Source: Gemmatimonadota bacterium | GTDB lineage: Bacteria > Gemmatimonadota > Gemmatimonadetes > Longimicrobiales > Gaopeijiaceae | Length of the DNA: 14,918 nucleotides | Direction: 5' to 3' | NCBI GenBank assembly: GCA_026713345.1 | Contig: JAPOOQ010000601.1 | Location: 1 to 14,918, forward strand | Shown: piece after piece, positions 1-7,335 of the stretch | Layout: each line of letters opens with the position of its first letter | Numbering within the stretch: position 1 is the first letter of the stretch | The notes under the pieces: model-generated | What the model saw: only the letters and a program-made list of their open reading frames with translations | Databases searched by the model: none | What the model was told of the DNA's origin: nothing | Program-made: the position numbers and the translations under genes

Positions 1-1250
1 GCGCCGACCACCTCCGAGTAGCGCTTGTCGCGGATCACCTTGACGAACCCGGTCGAGTCGCCGGCGGCAAGCGCGCGCCCGTTGCCGGCCCAGGGGAACT
101 TGCCCACCTCGATGTCGAGGCCCTTTTCGCGGGCCTGCTCCTCGGTCAGCCCGACCGAGGCCACCTCGGGGTGGCAGTAGGTGCAATTGGGGACGTTCCC
201 GTAGTCGACGGTGTGGTGCCCGGCGCCGGCGATGTGCTCCGCCGCCACGACGCCCTCGTGCATTCCCTTGTGCGCGAGGAGCTGCTGCCCGGCGCAGTCG
301 CCGACCGCCCAGACGCCCGGGACGTTGGTCCGCATGGCTTCATCCACGGCGATGAAGCCGCCTCGCTCGGTGACCTTGACCCCGGCCTTGTCGAGCCCGA
401 GATCCTCCGTGTTGGGAACCCGCCCGACGGCCGAGAGCACGTAGTCGACTTCCAGGGTGTGGGATTTGCCCTTGCGGTCCGTGAAGGCGATCGAGACGCC
501 GTCGTCCTCGACCGTGGTGGACTCCACGCGCGCGCCGGTGTGGATGTCCATCCCCCGCTTCTTGAAGGATTGCGCCACCACGCGGGATGAATCCTTGTCC
601 TCCAGGGGAAGCACGCGGTCCATCACTTCGATGACCGTGACCTTGGTGCCGTACGCATCGTAGATGTCGGCGAACTCCATCCCCACCGCGCCCGCGCCCA
701 CCACCACGAGCGTCTCCGGGGCATCCTTCTGGAAGAGCGCGCCGGTCGAGGACCAGATCCGCTCCTCGTCGATCTGCAGGAAGGGGAGGCTGCGCGGACG
801 CGACCCGGTGGCGATGATGATGTCGCGCGCGGTGAGGACCTGCTTTTCGCCGTCCTTGTCGACCTCGACCTTGCCGCCGCCGAGGAGGCGCCCGTAGCCC
901 TCCACGTGGGCGACCTTGTTCTTGCGCAGCAGGAAGCTGACGCCCTTCGACAGGCGGTTGGCAACGGTGCGGCTGCGCTTCTGCGCCGGCCCGAGGTCCG
1001 CCGTGAACCCGTCGAACGAGATTCCGTGCCCGCCCGCGTCCTGGAGCTCGTTGACCATCAGCGCACTGCTCAGGAGCGCCTTGGTCGGGATGCAGCCGAT
1101 GTTCAGGCACACGCCTCCCAGCTTGTCCGTCTCGACACAGGCCGTCTTCAGGCCGAGCTGGCCAGCGCGGATCGCCGCGACGTAGCCGCCCGGGCCGCCG
1201 CCGATCACGACAACGTCGAAGTCCGTTCCTGCTGCGTTCTTGTCCGCCAA
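1..1250 (-). CDS. lpdA: Dihydrolipoyl dehydrogenase (E3), C-terminus cut by window edge
   Basis: Flavoprotein that reoxidises the dihydrolipoyl group of E2 and passes electrons to NAD+. 416 residues are visible of about 460-470 usual. Seen: FAD-binding GGGPGG at residues 17-22, the redox disulfide Cys48/Cys53 within GGVCLNIGC, the NAD-binding GAGAVG at 185-190 and the second FAD motif AVGD at 315-318. The start of the dimerisation domain (CHPEVASVGLTE) is present, but the C-terminal His-Glu catalytic pair would lie beyond position 1. The start is a TTG at 1250; there is no ATG in frame upstream, and a strong GGAGG lies 7 nt before it. It is the last gene of the pyruvate dehydrogenase cluster, 155 nt after E2, so it may also serve other 2-oxoacid dehydrogenases. 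Confidence 0.96.
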   Translation of the reverse strand, partial: MADKNAAGTDFDVVVIGGGPGGYVAAIRAGQLGLKTACVETDKLGGVCLNIGCIPTKALLSSALMVNELQDAGGHGISFDGFTADLGPAQKRSRTVANRLSKGVSFLLRKNKVAHVEGYGRLLGGGKVEVDKDGEKQVLTARDIIIATGSRPRSLPFLQIDEERIWSSTGALFQKDAPETLVVVGAGAVGMEFADIYDAYGTKVTVIEVMDRVLPLEDKDSSRVVAQSFKKRGMDIHTGARVESTTVEDDGVSIAFTDRKGKSHTLEVDYVLSAVGRVPNTEDLGLDKAGVKVTERGGFIAVDEAMRTNVPGVWAVGDCAGQQLLAHKGMHEGVVAAEHIAGAGHHTVDYGNVPNCTYCHPEVASVGLTEEQAREKGLDIEVGKFPWAGNGRALAAGDSTGFVKVIRDKRYSEVVG

Positions 1251-1257
1251 GGGATTG

Positions 1258-1262
1258 CCTCC
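1258..1262 (-). promoter_or_regulatory. Shine-Dalgarno site fixing the TTG start of lpdA
   Basis: GGAGG on the minus strand, 7 nt upstream of the TTG at 1250. It supports this non-ATG start, which puts the FAD-binding motif at the usual distance from the N-terminus. Confidence 0.75.
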
Positions 1263-1296
1263 GGGGAAGGTGAGATGGGTCGGTAGGATGCGGAAT

Positions 1297-1384
1297 TTAG
1301 CAGGCTGCGGGCGAATCCGCGCGAGCGAACACGTGGCCCGCAGTCGTACTCGAACACCCCCGTGGATCCCTTGTACTGGATCAT
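1297..1384 (-). pseudogene. Decayed N-terminal fragment of a HicB-like antitoxin gene
   Basis: An ATG at 1384 opens a frame reading MIQYKGSTGVFEYD, which resembles the conserved start of HicB-family antitoxins (roughly M-YKGYTG-VEYD-EA). After 14 residues the match stops in this frame. Shifting by one base gives TAGHVFAR and then a TAA at 1299-1297, vaguely like the EAGIFHG stretch that follows in the family. The unshifted frame runs 59 codons to a TGA at 1205, overlapping the lpdA start, and its tail resembles nothing I know. A GGGAG lies 7 nt before the ATG. No HicA-like toxin is nearby. The family assignment rests on a short match recalled from memory; a chance resemblance or a real small peptide remains possible. 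Confidence 0.4.
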
Positions 1385-1405
1385 GGTGCGACTCCCGCCC
1401 GAGAC

Positions 1406-2731
1406 CTAAATCAGAATCGCCGCAGGCTCTTCGAGGAATGACTTCAGCGTGGCCAGGAAGCGGGCGCCCTGGGCGCCGTCGATCACGCGGTGATCGCAGC
1501 TCATCGTGATTCGCATCCGCGGTTGGACCACCACCTCACCCTTCACCACCACCGCACGTTCCTCCACCGCGCCGACCGCGATGATGCCGGCCTCCGGTGG
1601 ATTGATCACCGCGGTGAACTCCTCAATCCCGAACATGCCGAGGTTGGAGATCGAGAAGGTCGATCCCGTGTATTCGTGCGGCTGAAGCTTTTTTTCGCGT
1701 GCGCGGCCGGCCATTTCGCGCACCTCGGCGCCGATCTGCGCCAGCCCCTTGGCGTGCGCGTCCCTGACCACCGGCGTGATGAGCCCGTCCGGCACCGCCA
1801 CCGCCACCCCCATGTGCACCCGGTTGAAGACGCGGATCGAACTGCCCTGCCACCAGGCGTTGCACTCCGGATGGTGGGTCAGCGCGGCCGCCGTCGCCTT
1901 GATGACGAGGTCGTTGACCGACGCCTTGGCGCCCTGCGCCACCAGGATCTGGTTGACCCGGGCCCGCGCTGCAAGTGCCCGCGTCATGTCCACGTCCACG
2001 GTGAGAAAGAAGTGCGGCACCGGCCCGAGCGACTCGGTCAGGCGGCGCGCGACGGTCTTGCGCATCTGCGACAGGGGGACGTCCGCAAACTCTTCGCCGG
2101 GCGGCACGACAGGCGCGACGGCGGGCGCGGGTGCAGCCACTGCCGGTGCGGCCGCCGCGGCCGCCGCCGCCATCTCGACGTCCCGCTTGACGACCCGTCC
2201 GCCGGGTCCCGTGCCCTGAACGGCCGCGATCTCCAGTCCGAGTTCGCCGGCCAGGCGTTTCGCGAGCGGCGAAGCCTTCACGCGCCCGGTGGGGGCCGCG
2301 GGCTGGGCGGGCGTTGTGCCCGGGATCGGGGCGGGCGTCCCGCTCGACGCCGGGCTTCCGGTCTGGGCCGGAGTCGCGACTGGGACTGCAGTCCCCGAAC
2401 TCGCGGCCGTTTCCGCCACCGGGCCAGCCGTCGCGCCCGCCTCCCCCCCCCCCCCGTCCCCCAGCCCCGCCAGCAGCGCGGCGATGTCCTCGCCCTCCGG
2501 CGCGATCACCGCGATCACATCGCCCACCGGCGCGGTTCCGCCCTCGCCGACCAGGATCTTCCTGAGGGCGCCATCCCCGCGCGCCACCAGCTCCATCGTC
2601 GCCTTGTCGGTCTCGATCTCGGCGAGGATGTCGCCCTGCGCGACCGCGTCCCCCTCGCCCTTCAGCCACCTGACGACCTGGCCCTCCTCCATCGTGGGCG
2701 AGAGCGCTTCCATGTGGACCCTGGTTGCCAT
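1406..2731 (-). CDS. pdhC: Pyruvate dehydrogenase E2, dihydrolipoamide acetyltransferase
   Basis: Core of the pyruvate dehydrogenase complex; transfers the acetyl group from lipoyl to CoA. The 441-residue protein has one lipoyl domain (about 1-80, lipoyl lysine K43 in EIETDKATME), a Gly/Ala/Pro/Thr linker, a peripheral subunit-binding domain (about 149-186, KASPLAKRLAGELG), a second Ala/Pro linker and the catalytic domain (about 215-441). The active-site motif is DHRVIDGA with H414 and D418. The ATG at 2731 overlaps the E1 beta stop as TGATG and has GGGGAG 6 nt upstream, so translation is probably coupled. The frame is open further upstream, but that part is antisense-like Arg-rich sequence within pdhB. 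The first linker is encoded over a run of 13 G. A branched-chain 2-oxoacid E2 is the main alternative; the lipA and E1 context favours pyruvate. Confidence 0.95.
   Translation of the reverse strand: MATRVHMEALSPTMEEGQVVRWLKGEGDAVAQGDILAEIETDKATMELVARGDGALRKILVGEGGTAPVGDVIAVIAPEGEDIAALLAGLGDGGGGEAGATAGPVAETAASSGTAVPVATPAQTGSPASSGTPAPIPGTTPAQPAAPTGRVKASPLAKRLAGELGLEIAAVQGTGPGGRVVKRDVEMAAAAAAAAPAVAAPAPAVAPVVPPGEEFADVPLSQMRKTVARRLTESLGPVPHFFLTVDVDMTRALAARARVNQILVAQGAKASVNDLVIKATAAALTHHPECNAWWQGSSIRVFNRVHMGVAVAVPDGLITPVVRDAHAKGLAQIGAEVREMAGRAREKKLQPHEYTGSTFSISNLGMFGIEEFTAVINPPEAGIIAVGAVEERAVVVKGEVVVQPRMRITMSCDHRVIDGAQGARFLATLKSFLEEPAAILI
2443..2455 (-). repeat. Homopolymer of 13 G (coding strand) inside pdhC
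   Basis: Thirteen C on the plus strand, read as G on the coding strand, encode the GGGG of the E2 linker (about residues 93-96). Gain or loss of one base would shift the frame before the subunit-binding and catalytic domains. It lies in a flexible linker, so insertion or loss of three bases would be tolerated. Confidence 0.9.
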
Positions 2732-3723
2732 CACGAGCTCCCCGCGGGCAGGTACAGCACCTTCTTGCACGCTTCCACCACGTTCCGGGCGCCGGGCTTC
2801 GCGAGCTGCTCCAGGTTCTTCGCGTACGGCATGGGCACGTCGGCCTGGGTCACCCGCATCACCGGCGCGTCGAGGTCGTCGAAGGCCTCCTCCTGGATCA
2901 GCGCGACGATCTGCGCGCCCACCCCCGCAAAGGGCCACCCCTCCTCGAGGTAGACGACGCGGTTCGTGCGGGCCACCGTCTCCAGGATCGCATCCATGTC
3001 GAGCGGGCGGAGCGAGCGCAGGTCGAGGACGTCGGCCTCGATGTCTTCCCGGGCGAGCATGGTGGCGGCCTGCAGCGCCACGTGCACCATCTTCCCGTGC
3101 GTGATGATGCTCACGTCGCCGCCGGAGCGCTTCAGGTCGGCCACGCCCAGCGGGATCACGTACTCTTCGTCGGGAACCTCGCCGCGGACGTTGTAGAGCA
3201 GCTCGCCCTCCATCACCGCGACCGGATCGTCGTCGCGGATGGCGGCGGCGAGCAGGCCCTTGGCGTCGGCGGGGGTCGCCGGAGTGACCAGCTTCACGCC
3301 GGGCGCGTGCACGTAGTAGGTCTCGCACGCCTGGGAGTGCTGGGCCGAAAGCTGCAGCGCCGCGCCGGTGGGCCCGCGGAAGACGATCGGGACCGAGATG
3401 TGGCCGTTCGACATGTAGAACATCTTGGCGGCGTTGTTGATGACCTGGTCGAGCGCGAGGAAGGAGAAGTTGAAGGTCATGAATTCGCAGATCGGACGCA
3501 GGCCGGTCGTCGCCGCGCCGATACAGAGTCCCGCAAAGCCCAGTTCACTGATCGGCGAGTCCACGACCCTCCGGTCCCCGTAACGGGCCAACATCCCGCG
3601 CGACACCTTGTATGCGCCGTCGTATTCGGCGACCTCTTCGCCCATGAGAAAGACCGAATCGTCCCGGTCCATCTCCTGGCACATGGCGGCGTTGAGCGCG
3701 TCTCGGTAGGTCATTTCAGCCAT
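2731..3723 (-). CDS. pdhB: Pyruvate dehydrogenase E1 component, beta subunit
   Basis: Pairs with E1 alpha to form the thiamine-diphosphate enzyme that decarboxylates pyruvate and reductively acetylates the E2 lipoyl group. It has 330 residues, a normal length. Seen: the N-terminal MGEEVAEYDGAYKVSRG (28-43), the SELGFAG stretch around E60, FMTFNFSFLALDQ in the pyrimidine-binding domain, and the C-terminal transketolase domain from about residue 200 with DLRSLRPLD (234-242) and EEGWPFAGVG (260-269). The ATG at 3723 is preceded by AGGAGG and gives the usual MTYRDAL beginning; the frame is open further upstream but only through sequence encoding the E1 alpha tail. It overlaps the end of pdhA by 8 nt and touches pdhC, so the three subunits are likely made in a fixed ratio. 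Confidence 0.96.
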   Translation of the reverse strand: MAEMTYRDALNAAMCQEMDRDDSVFLMGEEVAEYDGAYKVSRGMLARYGDRRVVDSPISELGFAGLCIGAATTGLRPICEFMTFNFSFLALDQVINNAAKMFYMSNGHISVPIVFRGPTGAALQLSAQHSQACETYYVHAPGVKLVTPATPADAKGLLAAAIRDDDPVAVMEGELLYNVRGEVPDEEYVIPLGVADLKRSGGDVSIITHGKMVHVALQAATMLAREDIEADVLDLRSLRPLDMDAILETVARTNRVVYLEEGWPFAGVGAQIVALIQEEAFDDLDAPVMRVTQADVPMPYAKNLEQLAKPGARNVVEACKKVLYLPAGSS

Positions 3724-4891
3724 TGGCGTGGCCTCCTGGGCCGCCCGCCTGACCGCCGGCCGCCAGCCTGCCGCCCGCCGCCGGACCGGGCCCCCTGCCA
3801 TCCAGGAAGAGCCGCCCGTGCTGGTTGATCTCGGCGTAGACGTGGTCGTAGAGGGTCGAGGGGTCGGGGATCGGGGAAGCCTCTGCGAATTCCGCGGCGT
3901 CCTCGCAGATCGCGCGCACCTCGGCGTCCATCGCCTCCAGCTCCGCCTGGGACAGCAGATCCGCCTCCATCATGCGGTCGCGCAGGATCTTGATCGGGTC
4001 CTGCTCCTGCACATGGGACTCGACCTCCTCCTTCGACCGGTACGTCCCCGACACCGGATCCGACATCGAATGGCCCCGGAAGCGGTAGGTCTCGGCGTTG
4101 ACGAACTGGGGGCCCGCGCCCCCGCGCACGCGTTCCGCCATATCGGCGAAGAACCGGTACGTCTCCAGCACGTCCTGGCCGTTGACGGTGTGGGCCGGGA
4201 TGCCGTAGGCGCCCGAGCGTGCCTCCATCTCCGTCGCGGAGACGCGCGAAAAGGCGGTGCCCATGCCGTAGCCGTTGTTCTCGACCACGTAAATGACCGG
4301 AAGCTGCCAGATCGCGGACATGTTGAGCGACTCCAGGAAGACGCCCTGGTTGACGGCCGCGTCGCCCATGAAACACACGCAGACCTGGTCTTCGCCCCGG
4401 TACCGGATCGCCCAGCCCAGTCCCGCGCCGATCGGAATCTGGCCGCCGACGATGCCATGCCCGCCCATGAAGCCCACGGTCGGGTCGAAGAGGTGCATCG
4501 AGCCGCCCCGTCCGCCGGAGCAGCCGTCGACGCGTCCGTAGAGTTCGGCCATCGCCGCCCGGGGCGTAATCCCCTTGGCGATCGCAAGCGTGTGGTCACG
4601 GTAGGCGGTGATGATCGGGTCATCCGCGCGGAGCGGTCTGGTGGCGCCCGCCGCGAGCCCCTCCTGCCCTATGTGCAGGTGACAGAAGCCGCCGATCTTC
4701 CCGATCGCGTAGGCCTCTTCGGCCTTCTCCTCGAAGCGGCGGTAGAGGAGCATGTCCGCGAGCAGGGAGTGCAGCTCCTCTCTGGTGAACCCCTCGATAA
4801 CATCGCCGGGTGCATCGTCCTGTTCCCCGGCGGCACCGGAACGGTCTCCGTTCGTGGCCCTGGACTCCATCTCCTTCGTGGCTTGCAGCAT
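3716..4891 (-). CDS. pdhA: Pyruvate dehydrogenase E1 component, alpha subunit
   Basis: Thiamine-diphosphate-binding subunit of E1. The 391-residue protein shows the family motifs in order: YRRFEEKAEEAY (50-61), HLHIGQEG (71-78), TAYRDH (95-100), GGRGGSMHLFD (127-136), the ThDP/Mg motif from GDA at 176-178 to NN at 205-206, and the loop YRFRGHSMSDP (269-279) next to the active site. GDA replaces the commoner GDG. There is a polar N-terminal extension of about 30 residues and an unusual Gly/Ala/Pro-rich tail after residue 365 (about 26 residues), whose DNA also carries the ribosome-binding site of pdhB. The ATG at 4891 lies 6 nt after the lipA stop; a GGGAGG sits about 10 nt upstream within lipA. 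An ATG at residue 8 is an alternative start. Confidence 0.96.
   Translation of the reverse strand: MLQATKEMESRATNGDRSGAAGEQDDAPGDVIEGFTREELHSLLADMLLYRRFEEKAEEAYAIGKIGGFCHLHIGQEGLAAGATRPLRADDPIITAYRDHTLAIAKGITPRAAMAELYGRVDGCSGGRGGSMHLFDPTVGFMGGHGIVGGQIPIGAGLGWAIRYRGEDQVCVCFMGDAAVNQGVFLESLNMSAIWQLPVIYVVENNGYGMGTAFSRVSATEMEARSGAYGIPAHTVNGQDVLETYRFFADMAERVRGGAGPQFVNAETYRFRGHSMSDPVSGTYRSKEEVESHVQEQDPIKILRDRMMEADLLSQAELEAMDAEVRAICEDAAEFAEASPIPDPSTLYDHVYAEINQHGRLFLDGRGPGPAAGGRLAAGGQAGGPGGHANG
3732..3737 (-). promoter_or_regulatory. Shine-Dalgarno site for pdhB
   Basis: AGGAGG on the minus strand, 8 nt before the ATG at 3723 and inside the end of pdhA. It decides for this start over upstream in-frame codons. 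Confidence 0.7.
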
Positions 4892-4897
4892 GGTCGG

Positions 4898-5974
4898 TCA
4901 GCCTCCCATCACGCGGAGCTGAATCAGACTCGGGTTCTCCGCCGGAGCCGGCACATCCGCCTCCATCACCGCCTGGATCCTGCCCGGCCCGCCGGCTTCG
5001 ACCTCGCGCGCCTGTTCCTTCGCGTGGTAGCTGGAGCGGACCAGAGGACCGGACTCCACATGGCGGAACCCGTACTCCTCTTCGCCGATCCGCTTCCAGT
5101 CCGCGAACTCGTCGGGCGTCACCCAGCGGGCCACCGGGATGTGCTGAGCGGACGGCCGCAGGTACTGACCCAGCGTGAGGATGTCGACCGCGGCCTCGCG
5201 CAGGTCGGCCATCGACCGCCGGATCTCGCCGGCCTTCTCGCCCATCCCGAGGATGATTCCGGTCTTGGTCAGCATCGAGGCATCGATGCGCTTTGCGCTC
5301 CCCAGGTACGAGATCGACCGCCAGTAGCGGCCGCCGGGCCGCACATCGGGGTGTAGCCGTTCGACCGTCTCGAGGTTGTGGCCCAGGATGGCCGGGCGGG
5401 CGTCCATCACCGCGCGCAGCGCGTCCTCGTCGCCCTTGAAGTCGGGGATGAGCACCTCGACCGAGCAGCCGGGAACCCGCGCGCGCACCTCGCGGATCGT
5501 CGCGGCGTAGATGCTGGCGCCGCCGTCGGCGAGCTCGTCCCGGTTCACCGAGGTGATGACGACGTGGTCGAGATCCATGGCGGCGATCGTGTCGGCAACG
5601 CGGCGCGGCTCGTCGAGGTCGAGTTCGGTGGGCATCCCGTGCGCGACCGCGCAGTACTTGCAGGCCCGCGTGCACACGTCGCCCAGGATCATGAAGGTGG
5701 CCGTGCCCGCTTCCCAGCACTCGCCGATGTTGGGGCAGCCCGCCTCCTCGCAGACCGTGTGCAGCGACTGGCTGCGCATCAGCCTCTTCAGCCGCAGGTA
5801 GTTGGGTCCGCCCGGCGAACGCACCTTCAGCCACGACGGCTTGCGCGACGTGATCGGGATGGTGTCGATCCCGCAATGGGCCCGGATGCTGGATGAGCCC
5901 TTCGGCTTCACCCGGCCGGTGTCCTTGCCCGCGGGAGCGTACCCGCCCTGTCCATTCGCTTCCGTCACAGTCAC
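4898..5974 (-). CDS. lipA: Lipoyl synthase (radical SAM)
   Basis: Inserts two sulfurs into the octanoyl chain on lipoyl domains, making the cofactor that E2 needs. The 358-residue protein has the auxiliary-cluster cysteines C75, C80 and C86 in CEEAGCPNIGEC, the radical-SAM CxxxCxxC at C101/C105/C108 in CTRACKYC, and the C-terminal RSSY motif at 313-316 that supplies the serine ligand of the auxiliary cluster. A polar N-terminal extension of about 35 residues precedes the core. The start is a GTG at 5974 with GGAGA about 10 nt upstream. It is the first gene of the cluster, 6 nt before pdhA, so cofactor assembly and apoenzyme are probably co-expressed. No lipB or lplA gene lies in the window. 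Confidence 0.97.
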   Translation of the reverse strand: MTVTEANGQGGYAPAGKDTGRVKPKGSSSIRAHCGIDTIPITSRKPSWLKVRSPGGPNYLRLKRLMRSQSLHTVCEEAGCPNIGECWEAGTATFMILGDVCTRACKYCAVAHGMPTELDLDEPRRVADTIAAMDLDHVVITSVNRDELADGGASIYAATIREVRARVPGCSVEVLIPDFKGDEDALRAVMDARPAILGHNLETVERLHPDVRPGGRYWRSISYLGSAKRIDASMLTKTGIILGMGEKAGEIRRSMADLREAAVDILTLGQYLRPSAQHIPVARWVTPDEFADWKRIGEEEYGFRHVESGPLVRSSYHAKEQAREVEAGGPGRIQAVMEADVPAPAENPSLIQLRVMGG

Positions 5975-6087
5975 TTCCGGTGAATCTCCGCTGATCGGTC
6001 TGGCCTGCGCGCCGGTCCGGCTGCCGCCTCGGCGCGTTGTCCCGCCGGCGCCTGCGGGGGGTCGATCCCCGGCGCGCGGGGCCGTAA

Positions 6088-6093
6088 ATCATA
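6088..6093 (-). promoter_or_regulatory. Possible -10 element upstream of lipA
   Basis: TATGAT on the minus strand, about 115 nt before the lipA GTG, in the only sizeable gap (5975-6119) upstream of the pdh cluster. No good -35 is seen at 16-18 nt. The rest of the gap is very GC-rich with overlapping short inverted repeats (for example CCCC and GGGG arms around 6065-6082) and no T-run, so I do not call a terminator for the preceding gene. Confidence 0.3.
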
Positions 6094-6119
6094 AGAAAGT
6101 CGGCCGGATCGCACCATCG

Positions 6120-7331
6120 CTATCTGAGCACATACGCTACCCCCAAGCCCAAAAAGGTGCCCACCGCATAGCCGAAAAGGCCCACAACCACCCCCGGCAG
6201 CACAAGGTGGCGCCACTCGCGCGAGATCGCCACCGCCAGCGCGCTCGAAGGCCCGCCGACCGCGGCCTGCGACGCGACCGAGACCGTCCCGATGTCGAGG
6301 CGCAGCAGCTTGCCCCCGCCGAAGACGACGACACCGTGGACGGCCACGACGATCAGCGTGAAGAGGAAGACGTCGACGCCCACCGCGGCGATCTCCGAGG
6401 CCCTCGACAGGATGCCGATCAGCACGAAGAAGAAGTGGAGGCCCACCGACCCGAGCTGCATCGCGCCGCGGGCGTCGCGGAAGAGCGGCGAATGGCCGAG
6501 TGCCAGTGCCAGTACCGTCAGCCAGACGATCGAGGGGATCCCCGGAACCGCCTCGCCGAGCCACCCGGCGGCGAAGACGAGGATGAGGCCGGCCGCGACC
6601 AGGTTGCCGATCGCCAGCGCCGAGAGTCCCTCGCGGGCGAAGTAGGGGTGATCGCGGTGGCGCTCGGCGGCTGACGGAGCGGCGGCAGGTGCGGACGGGG
6701 CGGCCTCGGGCCGGGCGTGCGCGGCGCCGGGCTCCTCTGTCGAGGCCGGCGGCGCGCCGCTTCCCGCCGACGCGGCCCCCGGCACCGGCGCGTAATATCG
6801 CCCGAGCCAGATCGGCAGCATGAGCGTCGCGCCGAGCCAGAGAGCCGTCACCACGGCATCGGCGGCGTTCAGGCCCGCGAACAGCGCCCCGGTGAGGCCC
6901 AATTCACGCCCGACCGACACGAAGTTGACCGAGCCGCCGGAGTAGGTGCCGGTCAGGGCGCCGGCGATCCGCCAGGTGTCGTCCCCGAAGCGGGTCCCGT
7001 AGATGAACGCGGCCACAAACGCGCCGAGGATGGTGCCCAGCACCGCGATCCCGAAGGCGCCGATCATGCGTGGCCCCGCGTTCGCCAGATCGCGCAGGTC
7101 GACGGACAGCAGCAGCCAGGCGATGGACACGGAGGTGACCGGGCCCAGCACGGCGTCGTACACCGGGGAGGCCACGGGCACGAGGCCGGTGTTCGAGAGG
7201 ATCGCGCCGAAGATGATGGCCATCATCGACGCGCCGACCTTCCCCAGCGCGGGGAAGCGGTAGTCGAGCCAGAAGGCCAGCGCCGTGCACCCGGCGATGA
7301 GGGTGGCGAGCGCGAGAGGGGCCTGGATCAT
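6120..7331 (-). CDS. DUF819 family integral membrane protein
   Basis: A 403-residue, very hydrophobic protein matching the DUF819 (YjcL-like) family, whose members look like transporters of unknown substrate. Two halves of about five membrane helices each are visible (residues 5-178 and 232-401). A polar Ala/Pro/Glu-rich loop at about 180-230 separates them; it is probably cytoplasmic. Each half carries a Gly/Ser-rich broken-helix segment, GTYSGGSVNF at 128-137 and SQAAVGGPSSAL at 354-365, consistent with an inverted repeat of a transporter fold. The ATG at 7331 begins the first helix (MIQAPLALATLIAG) and lies 4 nt after the stop of the zinc-ribbon gene, so the two are co-transcribed. The longer open frame upstream is out-of-frame zinc-ribbon gene sequence. 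The substrate is unknown. Confidence 0.88.
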   Translation of the reverse strand: MIQAPLALATLIAGCTALAFWLDYRFPALGKVGASMMAIIFGAILSNTGLVPVASPVYDAVLGPVTSVSIAWLLLSVDLRDLANAGPRMIGAFGIAVLGTILGAFVAAFIYGTRFGDDTWRIAGALTGTYSGGSVNFVSVGRELGLTGALFAGLNAADAVVTALWLGATLMLPIWLGRYYAPVPGAASAGSGAPPASTEEPGAAHARPEAAPSAPAAAPSAAERHRDHPYFAREGLSALAIGNLVAAGLILVFAAGWLGEAVPGIPSIVWLTVLALALGHSPLFRDARGAMQLGSVGLHFFFVLIGILSRASEIAAVGVDVFLFTLIVVAVHGVVVFGGGKLLRLDIGTVSVASQAAVGGPSSALAVAISREWRHLVLPGVVVGLFGYAVGTFLGLGVAYVLR

Positions 7332-7335
7332 GGGG

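Noticed and set aside
2732..3328. Upstream extension of the E2 frame to 3328
   Set aside because: The extra 199 residues are low-complexity Arg-rich sequence within pdhB. The lipoyl domain begins exactly at the ATG at 2731 with its own ribosome site.
3728..5356. 542-codon plus-strand open frame opposite pdhA and lipA
   Set aside because: No recognisable domain, biased composition, and it lies opposite two certain genes.
6060..6085. CCCC/GGGG inverted repeats after the DUF819 gene
   Set aside because: Several mutually exclusive short pairings in very GC-rich DNA and no T-run; expected by composition.
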